A DNA stretch of 64,000 bases from Telopea speciosissima (GCF_018873765.1 NC_057917.1:55238464-55302463), one strand, 5' to 3'; shown: positions 1 to 11,899, counted from the stretch's first letter. Notes: generated by a model not told the origin, from the letters alone. A program made the numbers and translations.

Positions 1-1060
1 ACTGCAAAATAATCATACAATTTAGTTTGACCACCAAATTTTACCTGTAGCTAATTCAAGATAGACCCCTCCTTGACATACGGTTGGAAATCACCATGTC
101 GCTTGCCATGTGGCTAAAAGGATGTGGGTTATGGTGCAAGGAGAAGCAAAACATTTGTTGTACTACCTTTTCGCCAATTTGTCTACATTAGGCAATATGA
201 GAAGAAGTATGAAGAAGTTGCATATAAAACTAGGCAAAAAGTGCCCTATGCAGTTATTTGTGATGCAATCTCATTGATGCACACACCTAGTTTTGCTACG
301 TGGAGGAGTGATGCGACAAAACCAAACATTGGAGATCTAGTGAATGGTCTAAATAGTATACATGCCAAATTCCAATCTCAGATTCAATCATATATCACAT
401 TATGTAATGCCATGCCCTTCCATGAGTGTCCATGAACCCAGCTAGTCCCATGCACCTTCTTGGTAATCTTAAATTTATTCAATGGTTCGTCTTGCCTTGT
501 GGCCAATTCTATTTGTATTGAAACTTGACGTGTGAGCAAGGACCTTGGGTTTACCTCTATCCATGGAGTATTTGACACATTCACTTAGCCATGTGACAAA
601 TATGTAGACCACCAAGAGACATTTTTTAAGCAAGTCACTGATAGAAAACGGCTCAAAAAATTTGTGGTCAACCAAATGCCATAAGGAACATGGTGATTTT
701 CTTCTACTTTCCTTCACTTTCACCACATGAGACTATCACTTTGTTTCATTTCACTTCACTAACCGACTAGCCAAACATAACCAAAGGATGCTTATAAGAT
801 TTATGAAGAAAGTAAGGCCCTAAAATGTGTCTCACTGCATTCCATTGTTTTTTAGGGACAGGGTTCTCTGAGCCACTATGGCAGTATATGTTAGCACCTC
901 TGCGTCTATCTCTTTCATCCTCACATGAAATGATGTTGTTACCCTCTAAATTCCAATGTATGATACTTTTTTTCCGCACCTCATTGGTGCACTCCTCTAT
1001 GCCACTTGCTTAGAAAAATCTCTCCCAATTTTTTATTATTAAATAAAAATCAATATTTTT
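1..1060. other. Intergenic, no supported gene
   Basis: This stretch is AT-rich. An open frame at 124-435 (+, 103 codons) has no recognisable domain, no TE signature and no visible promoter or splice context, so I do not call it a gene. Several short frames on both strands between 384 and 1013 overlap one another and look like chance openings. Confidence 0.5.
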
Positions 1061-1069
1061 TTTATCAAA

Positions 1070-1180
1070 GGGGTTGCTCAATTGGCAAAGCCCAGCCACT
1101 CAAAGAAGAGGTCTTGTGGTCAACTCTCCTTGGGGCCTAAGTGCCGAGCTATCCAAATAAATAAATAATTTTTTTTTGAT
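1070..1180 (+). repeat. Possible tRNA-derived SINE fragment
   Basis: The segment contains TTGCTCAATTGG, which resembles a Pol III A box. About 40 bases on is GTGGTCAACTCTCC, which resembles a degenerate B box. The spacing suits a tRNA-derived SINE head. It ends in an A/T-rich stretch around 1155-1195. No target-site duplication was found, so this is tentative. Confidence 0.35.
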
Positions 1181-1200
1181 AAAAAAAAAAAAGTAATGAA

Positions 1201-1361
1201 TCACTTATTAGTATAGTAATTTATTATCTTTTTTCCTCACTTTTTGTGGTAATTAAGTGGAATGTATAATATTTTCTCCTCCTCTTGAGCTGGTGCAAAG
1301 TGTGATGAAATATGGGTGGATCTCAAGCACTTATTAGTATAGTAATTTATTATCTTTTTCT
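1201..1361. repeat. 30-bp direct repeat pair
   Basis: The block beginning CACTTATTAGTATAGTAA, continuing through TTTATTATC, occurs at about 1202-1232 and again at about 1328-1359 with essentially no mismatch. Roughly 95 bp of unrelated sequence separates the copies. It may be a local duplication or a relic of an excised element. Confidence 0.6.
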
Positions 1362-1364
1362 TTT

Positions 1365-4200
1365 GTATATTTACATGGGATGGAAGGTTTTTTAGTTTGG
1401 CGATCCATATAATGAAGCTATGATCAGGTGCTTACTTTTGTTATGCGATAGATTGGACTGCGATGAAATTTTATGAACAATGAAAAACCAAGGTTTCTAG
1501 TTCACATATCAAGTTTCAACACAACAAAAGTTGGCCACGTGGAAAAACAAATGATTGAAAAATTTAGGAATTTGACATGGATGTGAGGGACTATGTGGAA
1601 TATTTCATTGAGGATAAATGTTAAATTTGGATTTGAAATTTGACATGTGGTTTAACCATTTCTTCTTCTAGATAGCCCATAGCTAGATTTACCATTTGAT
1701 CCTTCCACGTGATGGAATGAAGTGTCCAAACCAGAGACTCCCTTACTTGGTCTACCAACCAGGGAAACTTTTGGTTATCTATATTTGTGGTACAAAATAT
1801 ATTTACATAATTTCTACCAATTAAATTTTATTTTAAAACTATACTTAAATTGTCATCTCAAGCATAACATGTATGGCATATCGTAAAATGAAATTTAACT
1901 CTATTAAGATAGAACCTACTTAAATGATACAACTATTTTTCATAATGGAAAAATGTAGTTACCACTTAGGGACTTAGGGTAGGGACCTTTTTTTGGAGGG
2001 GGGGTGTTGGTGGTGAGGTTAAAACGAAGTATTACAATTGGGTTTACCGAAAAAATAAGAAGTTTAGTTTACAGTTGGATCTTGGATCTTCTTATAGACA
2101 AGAACAATGCCCTACAACCATCCACCATGTGACTTAAGTTGATCCACACAATCGTAAATGCTATCAAAATGAATATCAAGAAGTAGATATCTAATTCATC
2201 TAAGTGAAGATATTAGGAAAAAAAATTAAAAGGATCAAGTTTTCCCTCACCCACATCATGCCAGTGATAGCGTCAAATTGCCAAAGAGGAGGTAAATAGG
2301 GGGTGGGAGTGTAATCATTACCCAATAGTCTAATCACATGGTTACTTCACCCATGGAGAATTTCTCTCTTTTCTACAAGTGAAGGTTAACTTTTGCCAAA
2401 ACAAAATACAGGGAAAATAATGCATTTGAGAGTTACGTCATACAAGTCATATAAAAGAGATAGGATGTTCCAACATACAAAAGTTTGTTAGACAATTCCA
2501 TTATTTAACCAATTTTAATTAGTTTCCTTTGTTTGTTTGGTTGTGCCACAAATCTTGGAGCCGTTATTGTATGTTAGATTTTCCAATGTAGTTTTATCAT
2601 TATTGTAGAATTTCTAATGTAGTTTTATCAAAATATTGCACTAAAAAGGTCTTTGTCGGTGCAGTCTAGAATGGGCCCTGGTTGACATATCTATTTGCGC
2701 CATTTGAAGATGATGTGACAATTCTTACCATTGGATTTCAAGGAAATGATTTTGATTGATTACCTGTTGAATTTGAATATCAAACTTAACTAGTAGCACA
2801 CCATGTATGTCCATGCATTTCCTAGTTAGTCTATGCAACCTCTTGATAATCCTATTTTTTTTAATTATAAATTAATTACTTTGCAAACTTTGTTTTAGTC
2901 TCATGGTTGGCATGTAAGCAATGAATCTTGGAGTCTACATATCCATGGAGTTTCGGTGTCGTAAAACCCTACTGCATTGCACCAATAGGTGTACCAATCA
3001 AAAAACATGTATTGTTGGCTCAGCCAAATAAACTGTTTCCAATTGTTATAAATTCATCCAAGGGTTGAACCATTGGAGTTGATTGGAAATAGTTTGTTGA
3101 TAAGTGTTTTGTTTTCGACATTTCGCAATATTCTATCACTATTACATTTTTAAGGAAAAACAATTGTCACGATGTCAATGTCAGAGTATTATTTTCCTCT
3201 CATATGAAAAATTTTTCTGATAATTTTCCTGAGTTTTATTATATTATTTTATAAAGGAAGAATACTATTTGATTGCGTGGTCTGCACAAACCTGGGACCA
3301 ATGAGGGAACTCTTAAGGGGATTAGGAAAATCTTTCAATTTGCAATAGTCGACAAGATGGTCATTTCAAGGAAAGGGATTCTGAAAAATATAAATGACCA
3401 CCTCACCCCTATTTTTGTTGTCGTGTTGAACGGTTTAGGACCTTTCAACTCCTGCCACGGCTGGTTAGGAGCCAGGTCTTTAGGGGAATGTGTCCATCAC
3501 ATCAATAGGGGTTCTGTCACAGGGCCCGACATCGTTCTTTTTTCCATTATTTTTCGTCTATTGTATCACCATTGTCCATTGATGTGATGCTCAGATTCTC
3601 CTACAAATTTCTTTATTCGCTTAAAAAATATTGTATTGTTGCAGGCGCAGCAACTTTTGAAGAGGCCGAGTGCGTGCGCAATACGCATCCGTTCTTTTTG
3701 CATGTGGAAGGTCTTATTTTAAGAAGCGACGAGAGCCGACGGAGACTTGACACGAAGGGTCAGTGGACGGGGGAGAGTGAGAGGTAGATAGCGCCCATTA
3801 CTTTTATCTGCGTGCTGCTTGGAGCTCCTTGACCTCCTGCTCCGTTCCTCCGTCTCTCACTCAGGTAGAAATTAAGGTTTTAGCCCTTAGAACCATCACC
3901 TGTTTTCTTTTACTTTCTATGATGTTATATTAAATCCCTCGCCTATTGTTTCTTCGCGAGTTCTTTTAAGTTTTAAAATTCCATGCATATTTTCTGGCGT
4001 TTATGCAGATGAAAGTAGGTTTTTCTATTCGTATTCGTTTTGTTTCTTGTCGATGTTTTGCCTACTAGGTCTCGAGCTCTAAGTTTTGTCTTTTTTTTTT
4101 TTTCGATTTCTCTAGTTAAAATGTCTCTTTTTGTTCGAGTGTGGTATGGTATGTTCTCTTGCTATGTTATGTCGGGTTAGAGTGCTTTATTAACTAGGGC
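1365..4200. other. Intergenic region without supported gene; GC-rich leader-like patch near 3640-3870
   Basis: Most of this stretch is AT-rich with no protein domain that I recognise. The part at about 3640-3870 is clearly richer in G+C. It is followed by pyrimidine-rich sequence ending ...CTCTCACTCAG and then GTAG, which could be a 5' leader or a splice junction of an unidentified transcript. The open frames at 3273-3587 and 3572-3787 show no known domain. RNA evidence would be needed to call a gene. Confidence 0.35.
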
Positions 4201-4207
4201 ATTGCTA

Positions 4208-4701
4208 TGTGCTAATGGGGCCCACTCTAGTGTCTGAGTGTTAGGTTGGGCCAATCTAGTATGGGATAGGTTAAAAGGCTTGATTTAATACGTTCCATCA
4301 GTTCTGGAGCGTTTGGCGTATCGGTCAAGTACCTAACATTTGGTATCAAAGCTGACACCACGTCATGGGTTCGAACCATGGAAAGGTCTATCTAGGAGAG
4401 GGCTACATGGAGGAGAGTGAAAGCCCTAAAAAAAAGGGCAACTTGCCGCCAGACAAAAACCTTGGAGCAGAGTGGAGGCGCTTGGAAAGGGCTACCTATT
4501 GCCCTATTGCCATAGTGAAAGTTGTTTAGAGTGAGAGCCGTCGTTCTGGGGAAGCGTGGTGATCTATTATGTGCATAATGGACCCCACTCTAGTGTATGG
4601 GTGTTAGTTTGGGCCAACCTAGTATGAGATAGGTTAAATGGCTTGATTTAATGCGTTCCATCAGCTCTGGAGCTTTTGGCGTATCGGTCAAGTACCTAAC
4701 A
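4208..4701 (+). mobile_element. TRIM-like miniature LTR retrotransposon
   Basis: Two direct repeats of about 131 bp lie at 4208-4338 and 4570-4701. Both start TGTGC and end CTAACA, and both include the block beginning CCCACTCTAGTG. Directly after the first repeat, at 4341, is TGGTATCAAAGCTG, the usual initiator-Met tRNA primer-binding site of plant LTR elements. The 231-bp interior has no coding capacity. This fits the TRIM class (terminal-repeat retrotransposon in miniature), with a total length of 494 bp. I found no convincing 5-bp target-site duplication. The interior also carries GGTTCGAACC at about 4367, which looks like a tRNA T-loop but is not part of a tRNA. Confidence 0.7.
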
Positions 4702-4709
4702 GACATATC

Positions 4710-5850
4710 GATCTAGGGTTGAAATCTATCTTGTTTGTATTTGATCCTTTATTAGGCTTTGGACCTTGCTAGATCTAAGGCGTTTCAAAGTTTTGACTTC
4801 GAATAATCAGTTTTCATTTTGTGCCTATTATTCTTACTAAATTTTTTAATTGACTGCTTGGCCAGTTTTTATTTTATTTTTAACTTGCGATTATGGCGTA
4901 GTACTGATTTATCTCCTATTATTTCTTTTTTGATGACTTTAAGGTTTAAGAATTTCCTAGGGAGGAAGGAGAAGGCTTCACTCATTGATTGGCTTCGGGG
5001 TAGAGGTGGTCTGTGGGTAGTGCGTTACAGGCTTTTTTGTATAAGGTAAGAAAGCTGGGTGAAGTTTCATGTGATGTTGATTACTTTTTTTCCTTTTTTT
5101 TTGTTTATTTTTATTTTTGTCTTTCTGGGGGTGTAGGTTATGTTGATGAAACGGGTTTTATAACGGTAAATTGTGTGGTATGCATCGTTCATTATCTTTT
5201 TGATAAGACTAATAGAATATGGCAATGTCCTTTATTCTCTAGTTTGTTGAACTCCTGTTGATTGTCTCAGGACTCGGGAGAATGGATGGGTTTTATGAAC
5301 AATATGATTACAGAATATCTAAATTGAATTGGTCTGTACCTTGGTTGCAACAATATTGTCCCATATGTATGTGAATGTGACAGAGCATCTTATCAGATAC
5401 CAAAGTCACACATCAATGGTAATAATGTATAGATAATAATTTATGAAGACATCTTGAGATTATAGTTGAGTAAAATATATCAAGTTATGAGATACATTAG
5501 CGTATTGAGCAGGTAGGAGGTAAATAAAACTAGACTAAAGCTCAACAAGGGTAACCATGAGAAGAAGTGAGTTGGTTGAAGATTGAGGATCCAAAGGGGA
5601 ATGCAGCAAAGTATTTATCTCTTTTTGTTATTGCAAAGTCACACACAAACACACCTTTGCATGTGCAATGCTAATGATGCTAGGTGGTGGAGAAGTGTCG
5701 ACTCTAATTATCTTTACACTGGATAAGGTGGGAGCTAACAGGGAAAGCGCATCTTAAAAGGGAGCATGAGACTCTCCTCAAATGGGTTTCCTAATAAGAA
5801 TCTATCTATTTGGTTGTCAAAGAAAATAATAATAATAATTATGAGTAAAT
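4710..5850. other. Intergenic, no supported gene
   Basis: This is T-rich DNA. The open frames at 4819-5049 and 5013-5261 are hydrophobic by composition only. A GTAAG follows the first one at about 5046, so it could be an exon of an unknown transcript, but nothing identifies a product. Confidence 0.35.
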
Positions 5851-6803
5851 TACTCTGACCTCCCCTGAGCGTTAAATACATGGACCTCCCGTGCCTTTCT
5901 GACAAATACCCAAACCACCTCTACTTACCAAATTTCATTACACTCAGCCCCATTCCGTTAGTATTTTAAGGTTAATCGATGACAACAGGGGGAAATATAT
6001 TCTTAGTTGAATATTTTACCCTTTCTTAACCTTCTTTTTATTTTTTAAATGGGAAATAGTGGGACCCCCTTCTTCCTCTTCTTCACCCGCCCCAACCCTT
6101 TGCAACCCCATCCCCGCAGGCTGCATCCCCCCTCTCTCTCATTTTTCTTCTTTCTTCTTCATGCAACCTCACCCGCCCCCATCGTTCTGCAACCCCATCC
6201 CCACAGTCTGCAACCCCCTCTCTCTTCTTCTTCATCTGCCCCCACCCCTCTGCAACCCCATCTCACAGGGAGTGAGCACCGAAATCAAGCCTGGCGACGC
6301 GGTAGAAGTCCCTCATTGAACTTGGACTTGTTAAACCCTGGTTTGATAAGGTTCCATTCTTTAGACTTATACAAATATCGCCAGACGATGAGACGACTAA
6401 TTGAAGACCAACTGTGAATCTTGCCAAGGAGAAAACTTGGTTAATACTGGTTTTTGGGTTTCATTGATTCTTGTTTTATTGAAAATGTGTGGGTACAGTC
6501 ATGCTTTTCCATCTCATTTTGGAGGGATGCTGCAGCTTGGAGTGTAAACGCAAAAAAAAAAAATCTCCTTTTTTGGGTTGGTGATGCTGAAGTTGTAGTT
6601 GCCATTGAAGAACTTAACGCGAAAACAGGAATTGATGGTGTAGCAGAGGAAGCAACCATGATAGTTGGTGATGCTGAAGCTATAGCTGCTGCTGAAGAAC
6701 TTAACGCCAAAACAAGAACTGATGGTGTAGAAGCGAACGAGGTAGGCGCTTGTGAATAGAATAAGCTTGAAGCCGATGCAGGGGCTGAACTCACTTCTGT
6801 AAC

Positions 6804-7221
6804 CATAGTTCAAAATCTTGCCAAAATTTTGGCCAGGCCGAGACGAGATGCTATATTGAAATGAAAAAATGCAATGTTTTGAAAATTTTGGTCATCTTGT
6901 TTCGGAAATTTCAGTCTAAAAAAATGCACTGTTTCGTTGAAATTTTGGTTATTTTGGTCATTTTGGCATTTTACACCTTGAAATGGCCAAGCAAAACCAT
7001 AGAAAAAATACAATGTTTCGGCGAAATTTCAGTATCTCGAAAATTTCGGTCTAGCCGAAATGGCCTTCCGAGACGAGATTTAATACTATGCATAGTTGTC
7101 ACGGCGATTAGGCAACCCAAGGTGGTGGAGAGGGTAAAAAATCAAGGCGACACCAAGTAGGCGACCAAGGCATCCAATGCGCCCAAGTTGACCAAAGCGC
7201 CTAGACAACTATGATACTATG
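6804..7221. mobile_element. hAT-like MITE family A, copy 1 (contains nested family B MITE)
   Basis: It begins CATAGTTCAAAATCTTG and ends GAGATTTAATACTATG. It is flanked by the 8-bp duplications TCTGTAAC (6796-6803) and GCTGTAAC (7222-7229), which match at 7 of 8 positions. The interior is made of short AAATTTC/GAAATTT-like and CGAGACGAG motifs typical of this family. It splits the acidic frame of the MULE-like element. An 8-bp duplication and CA-starting ends are hallmarks of the hAT superfamily. Confidence 0.8.
7091..7213. mobile_element. hAT-like MITE family B, 123-bp copy nested in family A
   Basis: The termini are CATAGTTGTCACGGCG and, as reverse complement, CATAGTTGTCTAGGCG, near-perfect inverted repeats of 16 bp. 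The flanking 8-bp duplications are identical: ATACTATG at 7083-7090 and 7214-7221. The interior is built of GGCGAC/CAAGGC motifs. This is the innermost of three nested elements. Confidence 0.85.
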
Positions 7222-8145
7222 GCTGTAACCGAAGCACTCATGACACTGACTGAGGAACTCCTAGAACCAAAGGAAGGAGGCTTCGTGACTGGTGTACCGA
7301 AGATTGTAGAAGTAGACGTGGCACTAGCACCACTAGATGTTGCGTTATTAAATCCAAACGAAGCTTGGAAGGAAGAAGATTCAGAAATTCCAAGAGAGAG
7401 TCGATGAGGGCGATGAAGGTGAAGCTGAAGACGTTGAAGCTGATGCAGGAGAAGAAACAATCATGGATGTAGAACTCAAAGGGCTCTTAGAAAAAGCTGA
7501 ACTGCTGGAAAATGAAAATGCTGGAGTTGAGGAGACCGAAAATGGTGAAGCCAAACTAGAACTTGAAGAAGACAAGCTGGGGAAAGAAGGGGCGGCAGTA
7601 GCTGAAGACGAAGAAGCTCTAAACAAAGAGGAAGAAAACGCCAGACTCAAATTAGCAGTAGGAGTTGGAGTTGAGGAAACAGAAAAAGCCAGAGCGAAAG
7701 GAGCAATAGAAGTTGAAAATTTTGGGAATTGGCTCTATTGGGTCGCTGGAAATTTTGGATCTTTCACGCAATTCATTCCATGTGTCAGTTCTAGACTTGA
7801 AGAATTTGAAGAATTCCATGGGTTGTCTAAGATGAAGCTGGAGATGGAGCTGGATGGTGAAGGGAGTGCACTGCAACATGGCTGCATTTCTTCAGTTGGA
7901 GTTGCTATTATTGTGTAGTTCGAGGTTGCAGACAAAAGGAAAGAAATGAAGAAGTGGTGAGTCCCACCTCTTTATATTAAAAAAAAAATAAAAAACATAG
8001 TAAAGGGTTGCTTTGAAGCAATAATAATTAAGGGTAAAATTGTCAACTCATCTTTTTTTTATTACGTCGTTAGCTTTAGGGGGTACAATTGTAATTGTCA
8101 GAAAGGCAGGGGAGGTACTATTTATTTAAGACAAAGGTCAGGGAA

Positions 8146-8665
8146 AGAAAACGCGTATGTCATGCATGCAACACACACCGAAAGCATTCTGCGTATGCCT
8201 TTAACGTCCTTTTTTAGCTTTTGTGTGCACCTCACCTCTCTTTTCTTCTATTTTTATTTAATGTTATTATTGTTACCGACATGCAAAGAAGGGAGAAAAT
8301 AATCATTTTAATGAGAAAAGACGACACTAATTACATGCCTATAGAGAAATATTACAAGAGATCAAAGAAGGTTTTCTTCTATTTTGTTAAAATTGTCATA
8401 TCTCTCTCCTTTATATGGAGGAGTCTAGGTGAATAGTGACCTGTTAATAGTACTGTAAATAGTGACCGTAGACCCCACACGTGGGTCCCATGTGGTTGAC
8501 TTACGCATCCCATGCGGATGCGTTTTTTGCAAAGCCTTCTATTGGCGTCTCATTTGAAAAAGAGACTGCTCATTCTCCTTTTCAAAAGAGATTGCGTTGA
8601 ATGAGAAAAACTTTGAGTTTGAGGCATATACGACAATTCTCCACTTTGGCTTGAATTCTTTCTAT
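8146..8665 (-). repeat. Inverted Copia LTR arm (left)
   Basis: Read as its reverse complement, this arm matches the LTR at about 10560-11079 along its whole length with scattered differences. Shared blocks include TGCAAAGAAGGGAGA, CCTTTATAT near the TATA position, TGGTTGACTTAC and CATACGACAATTCTC. The other arm lies downstream of the pol remnant in normal 3' LTR orientation, so this left arm points the opposite way. It abuts the right end of the MULE-like element. Confidence 0.75.
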
Positions 8666-8689
8666 ACATAAAAAGACCAGGATGTTAGT

Positions 8690-10510
8690 GAAAAGGTGGA
8701 GTTGGAAGTTGAAACTCTAAACGATCCACAACCCATCCAAGAGGAAGAAGAATAATACACTATTGCCATTGGTAGATAAAAAAGACAGATCTGATCGCCT
8801 CAAAGGTATGTAGATTTGGTTGCTTTTGTGTTAATATAATTGAGAAACGTAGATGGTCAAGTGCTTTCCACATAATAGGAGGCTATCACGGGTTCCTAGG
8901 CTGCCTGGTGGACTGTTGCCATGATTAGGGAGATTGAATCTCTTCACAAGAATCGTACTTGGGAGCTGGTGAAACCACCCAAAGGCCCAAAGATTATTGG
9001 TTGCAACTTTTTCAAGAAGAAAGAAAGAATTCTGGGGGTGGAAGACGCAAGGTTTAAGGAACGCTTAGTGGTAAAGGGCTATACTCAGAAGGAAGGTGGG
9101 GACTTCCATGAAGTAATCTCACCTATCGTGAAGCATAATTCCATTTGCATGTTGCTTGCGATGGTTGCTCTGTTTGACTTAGAGCTTGAACAACTCGATG
9201 TCAGTACAACCTTTCTGCATGGAGAGTTGGATGAACAGATTTATAGGTAGCACCCAAAGGGGTTTACTATTCAGGTAAAAGAACATGTTTGCCTATTGAA
9301 GAAATCATTATACGCTTAAAGCATTCTCCTAGCAGTGGTACAAGCAGTCCGACACCTTCATTGTCCAATACAATTATACTAGAAGTGAGTATGATAATTG
9401 TGTTTATCACAGGAGGCTGATAGATGGCTCTTTTGTGTACTTGTTGTATGTTGATTGTTTTCAAGAACATGTCAGAAATTAATAGGTTAAAGGGTCAATT
9501 GAGTAGTGAGTTTGAGATGAAAGACTTGGAGGTGCCAAGAAAATTCTGGGTATGGAGATTTGCAGAGATTGACAAGCAGATAGATAGTAACCTCAAAAAA
9601 AGTAAATCGAGAAGGTGCTTGAGCATTTTGGTATGTAGAGCTTGAAGCCTGTGAGTACCTCGCTTGCTGCTCATTTTGAGATTTCAGTTGTTTTATCAAT
9701 ATGGAAGAAAAGGAGAAAATGTCTTGTGTTCCTTATGCTTGTACAGTTGGTAGTATAATTTATGTCATGGTGTGCATTTGATTGGACATTTCACACGTTG
9801 TCAGTAGATATATGGATATCCTAGCAAGGTTCTTTGGTAGGTAGTGAAATGGATATTGCGCTACTTGAAGGGCAATACAAATGCTGACTTGGTATATGTC
9901 AGTGTTATGTACGTCTCGAATTCTTGAACCCATTTCGAAGAATGACCCGCTCCGACATTTTTGGTGGATGTAGCACACCATACTGGTGTGTGAAACACGT
10001 TAAATCTCTGTGTCATCTTGCTCTGTTTTTGTTTCTTTTCGTGTTTTGGTTGGTGTTTTGCTCTAATAGTTAGGAATACCGATTCTAGTGGACGCGTTGG
10101 TTTTTGTTGATTTTGATTGTGAAGGTTATGTTTTTATTCTCTTTGATTGCGCCATTTGCTGGAAGGCAACATTACATTCTAAAGTTGCCTTGTCTACTAC
10201 AAAAGTAGAGTACATGGCAGCAACAGAAGCAATATAGGAAGCTTTATGGCTGAGAGGTTTGGTTGGTGATTTGGGTGTATAATAGGATCAAACTATTGTA
10301 CAATGTGACAGTCAGACTGCCATACATCTGATCAAAAATCATTTGTATCATGAAAGAACCAAGCACATTGATGTTAGAGTTTACTTCATTCGAGAAGTAT
10401 TATGGTGAAGAAGATCCCAACAGTAGAGAATTCGTTTGACATGATGACCAAGCCTATTCCATTTGTAAAGTTCAACACTGCCTAGACTTGATCGGCATTA
10501 GTAACACTTA
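8690..10510 (+). pseudogene. Ty1/Copia pol remnant (RT and RNase H)
   Basis: The reverse transcriptase start is clear at 8921-9250: IESLHKNRTWELVKPPKG, then ARFKERLVVKGYTQKEG, then LEQLDVSTTFLHGELDEQIYR, as in Copia RT. Further RT pieces follow in broken frames (for example MKDLE at about 9518). RNase H motifs appear at 10100-10400: CWKATLHSKVALSTTKVEY and ERTKHIDVR. Stops and frameshifts are frequent. Unrelated LTR-like sequence at about 9905-10080 interrupts the RNase H part. Integrase and gag are missing, so the element is dead. Confidence 0.85.
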
Positions 10511-10547
10511 AGAGCCCCATTGGGGATTGAGGTGGAGATAGCTGGAG

Positions 10548-11180
10548 TATATTGTCCGTTTAGCATGAAAGAATTCAAGTCAAGGTAGAGAATTGTCGTA
10601 TGTGTCTTGAATTTAAGGCTTTTCTTATTCAAAAACAGTCTTATTTTGAGAAAGAGACAACATAGTCTCTTTTTTTAATGAGATTGCGTTAAAGTATCTT
10701 TTTCAAATGTGACTACGTCGATAGTTGGCGTGAAAAGTGCATGTCATGTGGTGTGTAAGTCAACCAAGTGGGATCCACAATCATTATTCACATGTCACTA
10801 TTCATCCAAGCTCTTCTATATAAAGGGGAGGGATAGGACAGTTCTAACACAACAAAAAATAGCCTTCTCTGATCTCTTTTAATATTTGCTATCGATATTC
10901 GATTAATATATTCTTTTTCTCATTAAAAGGATTTCTCTCTCCCTTCTTTGCATGTCACCAACAACAATAATATTGAATAAAACAAAAGAAAAGAGGGGCT
11001 GTGCACACAAAAGTTGAAATGCATAATGCTTTCGTTGCACAACAGCACGACACATGCAGGACCATACACGTTTTCGTCCTTCTCCCCTCGCCTATCCAAG
11101 GAGATGAAGAGAACCAAGGAAAACATTGAAGAACTTGAGAAACACTGAGCAAGTAGAGCATACAGAGATTGATTTTGGGT
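10548..11180 (+). repeat. Copia 3' LTR (right inverted arm)
   Basis: The polypurine-like GAGGTGGAGATAG at about 10530 precedes this segment, as expected before a 3' LTR. It contains a TATA-like TCTATATAAAGGG at about 10814. The portion at about 10564-11079 is the reverse-complement partner of 8146-8665. The end near 11180 is approximate. Confidence 0.65.
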
Positions 11181-11189
11181 TTAGGAGTC

Positions 11190-11899
11190 ACTTGTAGGGA
11201 TCCTCTTCATGTACACTCTGGGTGTGTATATCCTTTTTGGAATATTCGTGGTTTCTACTGCAATACATTCATTGTTGAGTGGGATCCATGTTCAGTGTTG
11301 TGGTTAAGGGGTTTGAGTTGTAATTTTTCCTGGTATAGTTAAGTAAGCTCCATGTGGTTGCCCCGCAAATCTTTTGTTTTTGCATCTTACTCTTTTATGT
11401 GCTTGTCTTGATTTCTCACTTTGGATTTGTACATGCCGATTGTGTGGGATGATTATTGTCGGAGCAGATTTGGTGACCATGAAATAGATCTGGTGGTGGG
11501 TACTGGCGGTGAAAGAGATCTGAAGTTTGACCCATCCAGGAAGTCAAGAATGGGTGATGAAAACCGTTAGATCTGAAGCTTGACCTGCATACAAAGAGCA
11601 GGCTTTCTGTTGGTCCAAGTGTGATGAAATCCATCTGAGCTAAGGTGGTGGTGAGCTGCGGGTGTTGGGAGTGCTTGTGAGGGCAACTGGGGTTGTTTGC
11701 CTGCTCTTGGCCATGGGCTGAAGAGGTGTAGGATGGAGTGGGAAGTGGGAGCGGGGTGGTGCTTGAGGTTTAGCTATGGTTCTTGGGGGTGAAGGAGAGA
11801 GAGAGAAGAGTTGTGTGGGAGCAAGGGAGAGAGTGGCAATGGAGGTGCGTACGTGGTCTGAAAGTGGAGTGTAGATGGTCGAGGGCGAGAGCTTACAAT
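11190..11899. other. Unassigned, between Copia LTR and LINE
   Basis: G-rich, coding-poor DNA with no recognisable domain. It may be the 5' part of the LINE that follows, or flanking DNA. Confidence 0.3.

Larger units (their letters stand above)
6578..7915 (+). pseudogene. Degraded acidic Glu/Ala-rich reading frame inside the MULE-like element
   Basis: The first part encodes a 29-residue unit repeated in frame, starting at 6578 and 6665. Both units contain VGDAE, then EELNAKT and DGV. The frame continues as ...GAELTSVT, is broken by a MITE at 6804-7221, and resumes as AVTEALMTLTEELLEPKEGG at about 7220. Coding-like acidic sequence then carries on in a shifted frame (7463-7915) with ELLENENAG, EETENGEAK and AEDEEALNKEEENA. 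The composition is Glu/Ala-rich and low complexity, and I cannot identify the family. It could be captured host exon sequence or expanded repeat. The MITE and the frameshift make it non-functional as it stands. Confidence 0.35.
5853..8142. mobile_element. Mutator-like (Pack-MULE-like) DNA element with long imperfect terminal inverted repeats
   Basis: The left end reads CTCTGACCTCCCC... and contains CTCCCGTGCCTTTCTGACAA at about 5886-5905. The reverse complement of the right end reads CCCTGACCTTTG... and contains CTCCCCTGCCTTTCTGACAA. A second inverted match follows further in: GTTGAATATTTTACCCTTT on the left against GTTGACAATTTTACCCTTA on the right. The inverted repeats are therefore about 150-200 bp long, as in Mutator-like elements. 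The interior is not a recognisable transposase. It holds CT-rich DNA and degraded acidic reading frames, and may be captured sequence. A 9-11-bp target duplication could not be settled, because the outer boundaries are uncertain by a few bases. Confidence 0.55.

Noticed and set aside
4360..4380. GGTTCGAACC as part of a tRNA gene
   Set aside because: There is no A box, acceptor stem or anticodon arm at the right distance. It lies in the interior of the TRIM-like element.
6049..6420. Pro/Ser/His-rich frames as a proline-rich protein gene
   Set aside because: Two overlapping frames arise from the same CT-rich low-complexity DNA inside the MULE-like element.
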